From: Streptomyces sp. B21-083
Lineage (GTDB): Bacteria > Actinomycetota > Actinomycetes > Streptomycetales > Streptomycetaceae
NCBI RefSeq assembly: GCF_036898825.1
Contig: NZ_JARUND010000002.1
Span: forward strand, 3,968,001-4,032,000
Length of the DNA stretch: 64,000 nt
Direction of reading: 5' to 3'
The notes under the pieces: model-generated
What the model was told of the DNA's origin: nothing
The model's input: the letters and a program-made list of their open reading frames with translations, nothing else
The model's database searches: none
Part shown: piece by piece, positions 29,195-41,887 of the stretch
Layout of the letters: each line of letters starts with the position of its first letter
Numbering within the stretch: the stretch's first letter is position 1
Position numbers and translations under genes: made by a program

Positions 29195-29908
29195 GTGATC
29201 AGGACGGCCGCGTACTCACTGGACGACGGGGGCCTGGACGACCGGGTGCCCTTTCTCGCCCGCCTCGAACAAGAAGACCGCACGGCCCTCCTGTCCCTGG
29301 GCCGCGAGCTGAATTTCGCCACCAGGGTGGCCCTGATCCACCAGAGCGAGCCCTCCGCCCACGTCCTCTTCCTGATCCAGGGCTGGACGAAGGTCACCGC
29401 GTCGGCCGCCAACGGCTACGAGGCACTCCTCGCGCTGCGCGGCCCCGGCGACATAGTCGGCGAGTCGTCGGCACTCACCGGGCGCCCCCGGTCGGCCACG
29501 GTGACCGCGCTGGAGGCGGTGCGGGCGGTGGCTGTAGAGCACGAACGCTTCAAGGACTTCCTGGGCCGTTCACCAGCGGTTTCCTTCGCCCTGCTGGGCC
29601 TCACCGCCGACCGCACCCGGGCCGCGGACCGCCGCCGTCTGGAGTTCGCGTCGATGAACGTACGAGAACGCTTCGCGATCCTCCTCCTCGACCTGGCCCG
29701 CACCCACGGCCGCCGCACCCCCGAGGGCATCGAACTCTCCGTCCCCCTGAGCAAACAGGAACTGGCGGGCTCGGTGGGCGCGTCGAGGGAGATGGTCCAG
29801 CGCCTGCTGAGAGAACTACGCGAGAAGGAGGCGGTGGAAACGGGGAGGCGGGCGCTGCTGATACGCCGGCCGGACATCCTGCGAAGGATCGCGGCGGCGG
29901 AGGGCTGA
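29195..29908 (+). CDS. Crp/Fnr family transcriptional regulator
   Basis: 237 aa from GTG 29195. Residues about 15-125 form a cyclic-nucleotide-binding-type beta barrel (FLIQGWTKVTAS ... GDIVGESSALTGRPRSATV), followed by a long dimer helix and a C-terminal winged HTH (SKQELAGSVGASREMVQRLL). No cysteine cluster is present, so it is not an oxygen-sensing Fnr. The ligand is unknown. Divergent from rpsL and immediately upstream of the cyclase-like cluster, it could sense that cluster's product; this is inference. Confidence 0.9.
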   Translation: MIRTAAYSLDDGGLDDRVPFLARLEQEDRTALLSLGRELNFATRVALIHQSEPSAHVLFLIQGWTKVTASAANGYEALLALRGPGDIVGESSALTGRPRSATVTALEAVRAVAVEHERFKDFLGRSPAVSFALLGLTADRTRAADRRRLEFASMNVRERFAILLLDLARTHGRRTPEGIELSVPLSKQELAGSVGASREMVQRLLRELREKEAVETGRRALLIRRPDILRRIAAAEG

Positions 29909-29960
29909 GTCCGGTGAGTGGGGCGGCTGGGGTGCCGGGGGTGCCTTGTGTGCGCCGGCC

Positions 29961-30040
29961 CGCACCTCCAGCCCGTCCGGCGTTTGAGGACGAGGCCCCT
30001 TCAGGGCCGAAGCGGGGGTCTGGGGGCGGCAGCCCCCAGC
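29961..30040. repeat. Dispersed Streptomyces-type intergenic repeat
   Basis: The stretch around CGTCCGGCGTTTGAGGACGA, then AGGGCCGAAGCGGGGGTCTG and GGGGGCGGCAGCCCCCAG, matches a short repeat I recognise as recurring in Streptomyces intergenic regions. It contains nested inverted repeats (CTGGGGGC/GCCCCCAG). Only one copy is seen here. Confidence 0.6.
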
Positions 30041-30193
30041 AGACGCCCACACCATCTCCCCGCACCAACTTCCCGCACCCCGCAACACCTTCTGTGTACC
30101 CCGTCACACTCCGACTGCGTCATCCGCCCTCCCTGCACACCGCCCACACCCGCCACGCTGCTGCAAGCAACCCCCACATGTCGAAGGGCGATC

Positions 30194-31111
30194 ATGACCG
30201 ACCCCGTGAGCCGCACGATCCTGCTGCTGGACATAGAGAGGTTCAGCGACCGGGACGACGTGGAGCAGGCGTACCTGCGGCGCATGCTCTACGACATCAC
30301 CGACCGCACACTGGAACGCGCCGGCATCGACGAGACCCGCCGCCTCCGCGCCGACCGCGGGGACTCCGTGATGGAGCTCATCGACGCGAACGCCCCGGTC
30401 ACCGCCCTGCTGCGCGCCCTCCTCGTGGACGTCCCGGCGCAGTTGCGCGCCGTCAACCGCATGGCGTCCAGCTCCGCCCAGATCCGACTGCGCGGGGTCC
30501 TCGCCACCGGTTACGTGGCCGTGGACAAGCACGACGGCTGGGTCGGCACCGACCTGAACAACGCCTGCCGGCTGCTGGACGCCCAGCTGCTGCGGGCCGC
30601 CCTGAGCGAACGCCCCCACGACTTCGCGCTGATGGTCTCGGACGCCCTGTACACCGGCGTCGTACGGCACGACCATCCCGGCATCCCTGCCGACGAGTTC
30701 CACCCGGTCGGGGTCGACACCAAGAACGGCCCGATGAGGGCCTGGCTGCACGGCCCGCTGCCCAGTGGCCACGAGGCAGCCCCGACCGGCACCATCGGCA
30801 GCACCAGCGCCAGCACGGCCGGCACCGCCGACCAGGACCACCGTGGCACGGGGGCGGGGGAGGCGCCGGGCGGATCGGGGGACCGCCCGGCGCCACAAGC
30901 CCCGCCGACACCGGAGGCGACGGACGCACCGAGAGTCCCCGCGCAGGGCACCTCTCCCGAGAGCCGCCCCGCCCCGGGCCCCGTCTTCAACTTCAACGGC
31001 GCCGTGAACATCGGCGGCAGCGTGGTGGCAGGCGACCAGACCGGCGTGAGCGGCGGCCAGGTCACCGGGGACGTCAACATGGGCGGCCGTAACGGGAGTG
31101 ACGGCTCATGA
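30194..31111 (+). CDS. Class III nucleotide cyclase-like protein with C-terminal Gly-rich motif
   Basis: 305 aa. Residues 1-190 fit the class III cyclase fold. Metal Asp13 is in ILLLDIERFS, and the second Asp57 is in ADRGDSVMELI. Transition-state Asn122 and Arg126 are in TDLNNACRLLDA, after IRLRGVLATGYV. All four catalytic positions are present, so activity is plausible; the base specificity cannot be read. Then come a Pro/Ala/Thr linker and a Gly-rich motif (about 263-300) that recurs in the next protein. Start ATG 30194; stop overlaps the next start by four bases. First gene of the cluster. Confidence 0.85.
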   Translation: MTDPVSRTILLLDIERFSDRDDVEQAYLRRMLYDITDRTLERAGIDETRRLRADRGDSVMELIDANAPVTALLRALLVDVPAQLRAVNRMASSSAQIRLRGVLATGYVAVDKHDGWVGTDLNNACRLLDAQLLRAALSERPHDFALMVSDALYTGVVRHDHPGIPADEFHPVGVDTKNGPMRAWLHGPLPSGHEAAPTGTIGSTSASTAGTADQDHRGTGAGEAPGGSGDRPAPQAPPTPEATDAPRVPAQGTSPESRPAPGPVFNFNGAVNIGGSVVAGDQTGVSGGQVTGDVNMGGRNGSDGS

Positions 31112-33450
31112 GCACCCCGGACGCGGCGGAGGCCGCCCGCCCCTTATCCACCGACGCCCCGTCCGCCTCCGCCGACGGCAAGGACGGCAGAGACGGCGCC
31201 GCGAAAGACTCCAAGGACTCCAAGGACGGAAAGGAGTCCAAGGAGGCCGAGGGCTCCGAGGGGTCGGAGGAGCACGAACAGCCCCAGACCGCCTGGTCGG
31301 CCCGGCGCGACCTGATCGACCACAGCCCCCGGTCCATGAACCTCGGCGACCGTGCCCGCTTCGGCGGCAGCATGGTCGGCGGCAACCAGCACGGCGTCAG
31401 CGGCGGCCAGGTCGCCGGTGACGTGATCATGGGCAGCAAGACGGAGATCCACCAGTGGGCGATACCCGGGTTCTCCGCCCCGTCCGCCGCCGCCTCCACG
31501 TCCGGCGAGGTCCCGCAGACCACGCTGGACCGGCTCGCCGCCTCGTTCGTGGCCGCCGAGGAGACCGTCGAGGCCCTGCTCGTCCGGCTGCGCCGCGACC
31601 GCGTCCTCGTTCTGTCGGGCGCCCGCTTCACCGGCAGACACACGGCCGCCCTGATGCTGCTGCGCCGGCTCGGGGCGGCCCCCGTACACACGCTCGACCG
31701 CGACACGAACCCGAGCACCCTTGCGGACAAGTTCACGGCGCCGGACGCGGCAGCCGACGGATCTGCGGCCGTGGGAGCCGCAGCCGGAGGAACCCCGGCC
31801 CACCCCCGCGGCTACGTTCTCGCCGACCTCGTCACCCGCCGCGACGGCCCCCTCCGCGAGCACCACCTCCTCGCCGCCTGCGACCGCCTCACCGCGCTGG
31901 ACGCCTACCTCGTCGTCACGGTGGGCCCGACCGCCGTCCTGGAGGACGTACCGGTCGTCACCTGGCAGCCGCCGGACCCGGCCGACGTCCTGGCCGCCCA
32001 CCTCCGCACCCGCGTGGCGGACACCGCCACCGCCACCGACGACGCAGACAAGGCGGCGACGGTGACGAAGCTGCTCGAACTCCCGGACGTCACCGAGTTC
32101 CTGAGCCGCAGTCACCAACTGCGCGAGGTCGCCGCGTTCGCCCAGCTGCTCGGCCGGTACGCGGCCGGTGAGGTCACCGAGAACGCCGTCGCCCAGTTCT
32201 CCCTGATCTCCCTGGAGAACCAGGTCCAGGAGTGGTTCGAGGAGGACGAGTCGTCGATCCATCTGCGTGACAAGGCGTTCCTGGTCGCGTTGGCCGCGTT
32301 CGACGACGGCCCGTACGCCCTCACCGCCGAACTCAGCGATCTGCTCTACCGCTTCCTCCAGGAGACCCAGAAGCCGGGGAGTGCCCCCGAGGTCCCCGTC
32401 TTCGGCACCCACATCGGCAAGCGCCTCCAACTGGCCCGCGCCGAGCGGTACGAGGACGACGAGCACACCGAGTGGGGCCCGGTGACGCAGCAGAAGGCCC
32501 GGTTCGTCGACGACCGCGCCTCCCTCGTACTCCTGCGCGAGGTCTGGACGGGTCACCCCTCCGCGCGCCCGGCGCTGATCGACTGGCTGCGCCGGCTTGC
32601 CGACGACGGCCGCCCCCTGGTCCGGACCCGGGCCGCGTCCACGGTGGCCGTCCTGGCCCGTACGGACCTGCCCTCGGCCATGGCCCTGGTCATCCAGCCC
32701 TGGGCGACCTCCAACCGCTTCCGGCACCGCCTGGTGGCCGTCAACGCGCTCACCCTCGCCCACCTCCTGGACACGCCGAACATTCCGCGCATCCTCGACG
32801 AGTGGTCCAAGGGCGAGGACCGGCGGCTGCGCTGGGTGGCCGTACGGGCGTACGCGCTGATCGGCGCCGAACGCCCCGAGCAGGCCCTCGCCGCCCTGCG
32901 CACCGCGGCCCGCAGCCTGTACCGGGACCTCGCCGACCCGGACGACTTCGATCGGGAGATGGCCCGCGAACTCGGCGAGGCCGTCGCCCTGTTGCTCCTC
33001 TCCGAGGCCAGCGACGCGGTCCTCGCCGAACTGCGCCTGCACCTCCCCGACGACCGCCCGGTGCACGACCTGACCATCGGCGGCTTCGTCAGCGCCTGCC
33101 GCCACACCCAGGACGACGAGCGGTACGGCCATCCGCTGGTCCTCGCCTGGTACGCGCAGTCCGCCACCGAGGGCTCGGCCGCCGCCTACGGCATCCCGTT
33201 CCTGTGGCGGGCGGCCCTGAACGACCCGAACGCGACCCGGCACGCCCTGGACGTACTGCGCGAGTGGGTCCTCATCGCCGACCGCTCGACGGCCACGGAG
33301 TGGGCCCTGGCGGCCCTGCTCCCGACCCTGGTCACCACCCCGGCGGAGTACCAGCGCCTGGGCCACCTCCTGCGGACGATGCCGGGCGAGGACGGCGCGA
33401 AGCCACCCGCGGTGTCCGCCCGCCTCCTGACGACACTCCCCGTCCGCTAG
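31108..33450 (+). CDS. P-loop (STAND-like) protein with helical repeats
   Basis: 780 aa. The N-terminus is charged and low-complexity (DGKDGRDGAAKDSKDSKDGK). Residues 77-110 repeat the Gly-rich motif of the preceding cyclase-like protein. A degenerate P-loop follows (LSGARFTGRHTAALM, about 169-183), with a second strand LVVTVGPTA. The C-terminal half is alpha-helical with HEAT-like units (RTRAASTVAVLARTDLPSAM ... RWVAVRAYALIGAERPEQAL). It could sense or scaffold, as STAND NTPases do, but the lysine of Walker A is not conserved. No TM segment. Confidence 0.75.
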   Translation: MSTPDAAEAARPLSTDAPSASADGKDGRDGAAKDSKDSKDGKESKEAEGSEGSEEHEQPQTAWSARRDLIDHSPRSMNLGDRARFGGSMVGGNQHGVSGGQVAGDVIMGSKTEIHQWAIPGFSAPSAAASTSGEVPQTTLDRLAASFVAAEETVEALLVRLRRDRVLVLSGARFTGRHTAALMLLRRLGAAPVHTLDRDTNPSTLADKFTAPDAAADGSAAVGAAAGGTPAHPRGYVLADLVTRRDGPLREHHLLAACDRLTALDAYLVVTVGPTAVLEDVPVVTWQPPDPADVLAAHLRTRVADTATATDDADKAATVTKLLELPDVTEFLSRSHQLREVAAFAQLLGRYAAGEVTENAVAQFSLISLENQVQEWFEEDESSIHLRDKAFLVALAAFDDGPYALTAELSDLLYRFLQETQKPGSAPEVPVFGTHIGKRLQLARAERYEDDEHTEWGPVTQQKARFVDDRASLVLLREVWTGHPSARPALIDWLRRLADDGRPLVRTRAASTVAVLARTDLPSAMALVIQPWATSNRFRHRLVAVNALTLAHLLDTPNIPRILDEWSKGEDRRLRWVAVRAYALIGAERPEQALAALRTAARSLYRDLADPDDFDREMARELGEAVALLLLSEASDAVLAELRLHLPDDRPVHDLTIGGFVSACRHTQDDERYGHPLVLAWYAQSATEGSAAAYGIPFLWRAALNDPNATRHALDVLREWVLIADRSTATEWALAALLPTLVTTPAEYQRLGHLLRTMPGEDGAKPPAVSARLLTTLPVR

Positions 33451-33496
33451 GCCAGACACACATCCCTGCTCACCGCTCACCGAGGAGCACCGCACG

Positions 33497-35227
33497 ATGT
33501 CCGCCTTCCACCGCCCGCCCGAGTGGCAGCAGTCCGCAGACCGGCACACCCAGCTGATCGACCCGGTGCTCACCGTGCGCCAGCTGTCGCGCTTCGAGCT
33601 CTCCCTGAAGTCGACGGTCCGCATCGACCACGCGCTCGTCTTCTCGACCGCCAAGGGCGGCTACGAGGCCTACCTCCCGCCCCGCCGACCGACGCGCAGC
33701 GACATCGCGGCGCGGCACTACACCGCGGTGTACGAGGTCGACATGGGCGTGCATCCCTTCTCCGGCACGCTCACGCTCCCCAGTGACAACGACGCGTTCG
33801 AGTTCTCGGCCGAGCTCGACCTGTCCTGGCAGGTCATCGACCCGGCCCGGTTCGTGGGCAGCGGCCACCGGGACGTACCGGGCCTGCTCATCGGCGAACT
33901 CCAGCGCGCGGCCCGCCCGGTGAGCCGGCGCTTTCCGATCGCGGACAGCGCGGCGGCGGAGGGGGAGCTCCTCCAGGCGATCAACGTCCTGGGCCCGCTG
34001 GGCGCCCCCGCGGGCCTCCAGACCACCTGGACCCTGCGGCTGCGCCGCGACCAGGAGAACATCGACCACCAGCGCCGCCTCCAGGCGATCGACCACTCGG
34101 CGACCGAGCAGGTACGAGTGGCCCAGCGCGGCTCCGAGATCGACGTGGAGGTGGACCGCCGCAACCGCGCGCAGGACGCCCTCCAGATCGAGCGCTCGAT
34201 GTCGTACGGCGCCCAGCAGCAGCACCTGGCTCTCCAGCAGCAGCGCTGGGACTACGAGCAGGCGGCCCTGCAGAGCAGCCAGCAGCACCAGCTGTCCATC
34301 CAACAGGGCTACCAGGAACTGGAGTTGCAGCAGATAGAGGCGAAGAAGATCGCCTTCTACCAGTACCACCTGCAACAGGGCGGCGTGCAGGCCTGGGCCC
34401 TCCACCTGTCCCAGCACCCCGAGGACTCCCGCCTTGTCATGACGAGTATGCGCGAGGACCAACTCCGCATGATCCAGGCCCAGATGGACCTGGTGAAGGA
34501 CCTGCTGCACGGCGACACGGCGGAGAAGTTCGAGCTGGAGGGCCCCAAACAACTGGCCCTGCGCACAGTGAGCGACATCCTCAACCAGCGCCTCCCGGGC
34601 GTCCCCCAGACACCTCCCCCGCTCCCGGACGGCGACCCGGCCCCGGGCGACCCGTACGCCGGGTACGGCCAAGGCGCCCCGGGGGCACCGGCGCAGCCGG
34701 GGTACGGCCAGGCAGTCCCCGGGATGCCGGCGCAGCCGGGGTTCGTTCCCGGCCAACTCGACTCCTCGTACGCGCAACCCGGCCGCCCCGTCTCCGACCC
34801 CGCCGACCAGCCCCCGAGCGGCGCGCCCCAGGCTCAGGCCGCCCAGCCGGTGACGCCTCCGACCGCCGCGCCCGGCCAGACGCCCAGCGCCCCCGCCTGG
34901 GGCCCCCAGTCGCCGACCGGCCCGTATCCGGGCGCTCCGCAGCCGCCCGCGCCCGCCCCGGGCTCCGCAGGCCCCTACGGAGCCACCCCCGGCCCCACCG
35001 GCTTCCCCGGCTACACCCCGCCCACTCCCCCGCCGTACCAGCAGCCGTACACCGCTCCACAGCCGCCGGGCGCCTACGGAACTCCGGCCGCCCCCGCCTG
35101 GCAGCCACCTCCGGGCTACGGCAGCACCCCGACCCTCCCCGGCCAGCAGAACGCGGCGGCGGCGGACGGGCCGGCCGAGGGCCCCGACGACGCGGCCAAG
35201 GAGGACAGGGCGGGCAGCGGCACATGA
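33497..35227 (+). CDS. SPFH/band-7-like coiled-coil protein
   Basis: 576 aa. Residues about 40-135 resemble an SPFH domain (TLPSDNDAFEFSAELDLSWQ then VIDPARF). A Gln/Glu-rich coiled coil follows (about 180-300, SMSYGAQQQHLALQQQRWDY). From about 375 the protein is a Pro/Gly/Gln-rich tail (YGQ repeats). SPFH proteins organise membrane-edge assemblies and often work with proteases, but no TM helix is visible here. The stop overlaps the PycTM gene start by four bases. Confidence 0.7.
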   Translation: MSAFHRPPEWQQSADRHTQLIDPVLTVRQLSRFELSLKSTVRIDHALVFSTAKGGYEAYLPPRRPTRSDIAARHYTAVYEVDMGVHPFSGTLTLPSDNDAFEFSAELDLSWQVIDPARFVGSGHRDVPGLLIGELQRAARPVSRRFPIADSAAAEGELLQAINVLGPLGAPAGLQTTWTLRLRRDQENIDHQRRLQAIDHSATEQVRVAQRGSEIDVEVDRRNRAQDALQIERSMSYGAQQQHLALQQQRWDYEQAALQSSQQHQLSIQQGYQELELQQIEAKKIAFYQYHLQQGGVQAWALHLSQHPEDSRLVMTSMREDQLRMIQAQMDLVKDLLHGDTAEKFELEGPKQLALRTVSDILNQRLPGVPQTPPPLPDGDPAPGDPYAGYGQGAPGAPAQPGYGQAVPGMPAQPGFVPGQLDSSYAQPGRPVSDPADQPPSGAPQAQAAQPVTPPTAAPGQTPSAPAWGPQSPTGPYPGAPQPPAPAPGSAGPYGATPGPTGFPGYTPPTPPPYQQPYTAPQPPGAYGTPAAPAWQPPPGYGSTPTLPGQQNAAAADGPAEGPDDAAKEDRAGSGT

Positions 35228-35778
35228 CGACGCTCGACCCCCGCCCCACCCCGGCACCGCCCCCGCCAGCCACTCCCGGCGGCCCGGCCGACCCCACCCA
35301 GCTCTGCGAACGCCTCCTCGCGGACCTCCGTACCGAGATCGCCCGCGCCGACAGCAAGGCATCCGTCCTGGTCGCCGCGCTGGGGATGACCGCCGGTGTG
35401 TTCAGCGGACTGCTCGCCGGGCGGAACTGGAACCCGGCCGCGCTCAGCACGTTCGGCACCGTCGTCTGGAGTGCCGGGGCAGGGTCCCTGGTGCTGTCCC
35501 TGTTCTCGCTGCTCCTCGCCGTGCTGCCCCGCTACCGCTCCGAACCGTGGGCGCCGGGCCAGCCGCTCTCCTACTTCGGCGACATCCAACAGGCCGTACG
35601 GCTCGGCGGGTTGGAGGCAGCGCTCGCCGACACCCTGCGCGACCCCACGGCAGCGCTCACCTCGGCGCTCACCGAGACGAGCCGTATCGCCGCACGCAAG
35701 CACCAGTGGATCCGTACCGGCCTGATCTCCTTCTGCACCGGCACGCTCCTCCTTCCCGCCTCACTGCTCATCGGCTGA
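35224..35778 (+). CDS. PycTM-family membrane effector (Pycsar-type)
   Basis: 184 aa. After a Pro-rich start come LLADLRTEIARADSKASVLV (ADSKAS at 42-47), hydrophobic helices at about 46-66, 78-101 and 164-183, and RIAARKHQWIRTGLI before the last helix. The ADxKAS helix and the basic-helix/TM end are the pattern I know for the Pycsar effector family (PycTM, DUF5706), which impairs the inner membrane when it binds cyclic pyrimidine nucleotides. Start ATG 35224 inside the SPFH stop codon. Confidence 0.78.
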   Translation: MTTLDPRPTPAPPPPATPGGPADPTQLCERLLADLRTEIARADSKASVLVAALGMTAGVFSGLLAGRNWNPAALSTFGTVVWSAGAGSLVLSLFSLLLAVLPRYRSEPWAPGQPLSYFGDIQQAVRLGGLEAALADTLRDPTAALTSALTETSRIAARKHQWIRTGLISFCTGTLLLPASLLIG

Positions 35779-35829
35779 ACACACCGGGCCGGACCGCTCA
35801 GTCACCGTCCCCGCACGTGAAGGAAGACC

Positions 35830-37800
35830 ATGACCCAACCACCACCGGACCACCCCGAGCCCTCCGAATACCCCCTGTTCCCGCCGACGTACCCCGAGCA
35901 GCAAACACCCCACCCCTCACCCCAGCCGCCCTACCCCGGCCAACCCGCACCCCCGTACCCCCAGGCCACCCAACCCCCACCCCGCTACCCGGACCCGGCC
36001 AAGCCCCCCCAGAACCCGAACACGACCCAGCGCCCCGACCACCCGGACTTCACCGAACCCCCGGCCTACCCGGACGCGACCCCGCGATCCCAGCACCCGA
36101 ACACCCCTCAGCGCCCCGACCACCCGGACTTCGCCGAACCCCCGGCCTACCCGGACGCGCCCCGACAATCCCAGCACCCCGACACCACCCAGCACCCGAC
36201 CTACCCCGGCACACCCCGACAGCCCCCGCACGCTGACGCGGCCCGGCGACGGCCCCAGAGCCCCCACACAACCCAGCCTCCGACCTACCCGGGCTTCACC
36301 GAACCCCCGGCCTACCCGGACGCGACCCCGCGATCCCCACACACGAACACCGCCCAGCGCCCCGATCACCCCGGCTTCGCCGAACCTCCGACCTACCCCG
36401 GCGCGCCCCAGCAGTCCCCCCACCCGGACTCGACCCAGCGGTCCAACTACCCGGGCTTCGCCGAACCCCCGGCCTACCCGGACGCGCCCCGACAATCCCA
36501 GCATCCCGACACCACCCAGCCCCCGACCTACCCCGGCGCACCCCAGCAGCCCTCGCACGCGGATGCCGCCCAACCCCCGGCCTACCCCGGCGCACCCCAG
36601 CAGCCCTCGCACGCGGATGCCGCCCAACCCCCGGCCTACCCCGGCGCACCCCAGCAACCCCAACACCCGAACGCCGCCCAACCCCCGACCTACCCGGGTG
36701 CGGCCCCGACCCCGCCCCCCGCCTACCCGGGCGCCGCTCCCGCCCAGCCCCCGCCCTACCCCCAGGCCACCGCCCAGCCCATCCCCCCGCAGTACGCGCC
36801 CCCTCAGCAACCCCCGACCACATCCGCGCCGCCCGCTCCTCCCACCCAGCACCCCCACCACATCTCCACCGACCGCCAGCGCGTCCACATCTCCGCCCAC
36901 CAGCGCCGTACCGACGCCACCGCCGTGGGCAACCTCCTCCTCTACCTCCCGAACTTCCTCTGCAGCCTCCTCGTCGTCAGCATGTTCTCCCTCTTCTTCG
37001 GCGACCTCGCGTTCCTCGTGATCATCGCCTGGATAGTGAGCGGCGCACTCGTCTTCCACCGGCCCAGCGAAAGCGCCCTCGCGCGCCGTTTGCTCCATCT
37101 GCGCTACCCCACGCCGCAAGAACGAGCCAAACTCGAACCGGTCTGGCGCGAGGTCACCGCCCGCGCGGGTGTCGAGGGCCGCAACTACGAACTCTGGGTC
37201 GAGGACAGCGACGGCCTGAACGCGGTCGCCGCCGCCGGCCACATCGTCGGTGTCACCCGCTTCGCCATGAACGAGCTGCCCAACGGCGAACTCGCCGCCG
37301 TCATGGCACACGAGCTGGGCCACCACGTCGGCGGCCACGCCTGGTCAGGGCTCCTCGGCTACTGGTACGCGCAGCCCGGCCGTATCGCCTGGCGCTTCCT
37401 GCGCGCGTTCTCGGGGTTCGTCTTCAAGGTGTCCCGCGCCTTCTCCTGCTTCGGCGTCGGCTTCGTCGTACTCGTCCTCGGCAGCATCGCCATGGCGACC
37501 ATCAGCACGCTGTACGGCCTGCCCCTGCTGGTCCTGGCGGTGCCGTACGCCCTGGCCGCGGTCGGCCGCCGCGCCGAACTCCGCGCCGACGAACACGCGG
37601 CGGCCCTCGGCTTCGCCCCGATGCTGGCCTCCGTACTCGGCAAGCTCCATCAGGAGGAGCAGCGGCAGACGGCCGCGCTCGCCGCGCTCAACAACGGTGT
37701 GGCGCCGGAGGAGAGTCCCCTGAGCAAGCTGCTCTCCTCGCACCCGGACTACCACACCCGGCTGCACCACCTGCAGCCGTACCTCCAGCAGCAACGCTGA
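35830..37800 (+). CDS. M48-family metalloprotease with proline-rich repeat N-terminus
   Basis: 656 aa. Residues about 1-340 are Pro/Ala/Gln/Tyr repeats (see repeat feature). The C-terminal part has two hydrophobic helices (about 373-410), the zinc motif HELGH at 494-498 (AVMAHELGHHVGG) and the downstream ligand region RAELRADEHAA, typical of HtpX/Ste24 peptidases. An additional hydrophobic hairpin lies at about 540-575. Last gene of the cluster; a bidirectional terminator follows. A role in processing or turnover of the membrane effector is speculative. Confidence 0.85.
   Translation: MTQPPPDHPEPSEYPLFPPTYPEQQTPHPSPQPPYPGQPAPPYPQATQPPPRYPDPAKPPQNPNTTQRPDHPDFTEPPAYPDATPRSQHPNTPQRPDHPDFAEPPAYPDAPRQSQHPDTTQHPTYPGTPRQPPHADAARRRPQSPHTTQPPTYPGFTEPPAYPDATPRSPHTNTAQRPDHPGFAEPPTYPGAPQQSPHPDSTQRSNYPGFAEPPAYPDAPRQSQHPDTTQPPTYPGAPQQPSHADAAQPPAYPGAPQQPSHADAAQPPAYPGAPQQPQHPNAAQPPTYPGAAPTPPPAYPGAAPAQPPPYPQATAQPIPPQYAPPQQPPTTSAPPAPPTQHPHHISTDRQRVHISAHQRRTDATAVGNLLLYLPNFLCSLLVVSMFSLFFGDLAFLVIIAWIVSGALVFHRPSESALARRLLHLRYPTPQERAKLEPVWREVTARAGVEGRNYELWVEDSDGLNAVAAAGHIVGVTRFAMNELPNGELAAVMAHELGHHVGGHAWSGLLGYWYAQPGRIAWRFLRAFSGFVFKVSRAFSCFGVGFVVLVLGSIAMATISTLYGLPLLVLAVPYALAAVGRRAELRADEHAAALGFAPMLASVLGKLHQEEQRQTAALAALNNGVAPEESPLSKLLSSHPDYHTRLHHLQPYLQQQR
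36020..36760 (+). repeat. In-frame tandem repeats encoding Pro-rich segments
   Basis: Two periodicities are visible. An 81-bp unit (27 aa) at about 36029 and 36110 encodes RPDHPDFxEPPAYPDA, with further diverged copies. A 54-bp unit (18 aa, QPPAYPGAPQQPSHADAA) is nearly perfect from 36541 to 36648. The repeats are coding and in frame, hence unlikely to be a CRISPR array. Confidence 0.85.
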
Positions 37801-37812
37801 GACAGGACACGC

Positions 37813-37852
37813 CGAAGGGCGGCCACCCCGCAACCGGGGTGACCGCCCTTCG
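37813..37852. terminator. Bidirectional terminator between M48 gene and rpoC
   Basis: CGAAGGGCGG-c-CACCCCG pairs with CGGGGTG-a-CCGCCCTTCG around a CAAC loop: 17 bp with one mismatch. It lies 12 nt past the M48 stop and 42 nt past the rpoC stop on the opposite strand. Confidence 0.85.
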
Positions 37853-37893
37853 TACTGCCAAGCAACTACCGACTACCGCTTACCAACTACTGC

Positions 37894-41793
<3,900 letters not shown>

Positions 41794-41852
41794 TATGCGT
41801 CAATCCCTCTCAGGGTTGTAAGTCATGGGGTCTGATACGGGGGTCCTGGGGC

Positions 41853-41879
41853 CGGAGGCCTTCGTCACGAAGGCCTCCG
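41853..41879 (-). promoter_or_regulatory. Perfect 12-bp hairpin between rpoB and rpoC
   Basis: CGGAGGCCTTCG (41853-41864) and its complement (41868-41879) enclose a three-base loop. There is no U-tail, so it is more likely a processing or partial-attenuation element tuning beta versus beta' than a full terminator. Confidence 0.6.
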
Positions 41880-41887
41880 AACTCCCG

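Noticed and set aside
31144..33654. 836-codon minus-strand frame opposite the STAND-like gene
   Set aside because: Antisense shadow; the plus-strand frame has coupling, start site and domain structure.
36020..36760. CRISPR-like repeat array
   Set aside because: Repeats are in frame, contiguous without unique spacers, and encode the Pro-rich part of the M48 protein.
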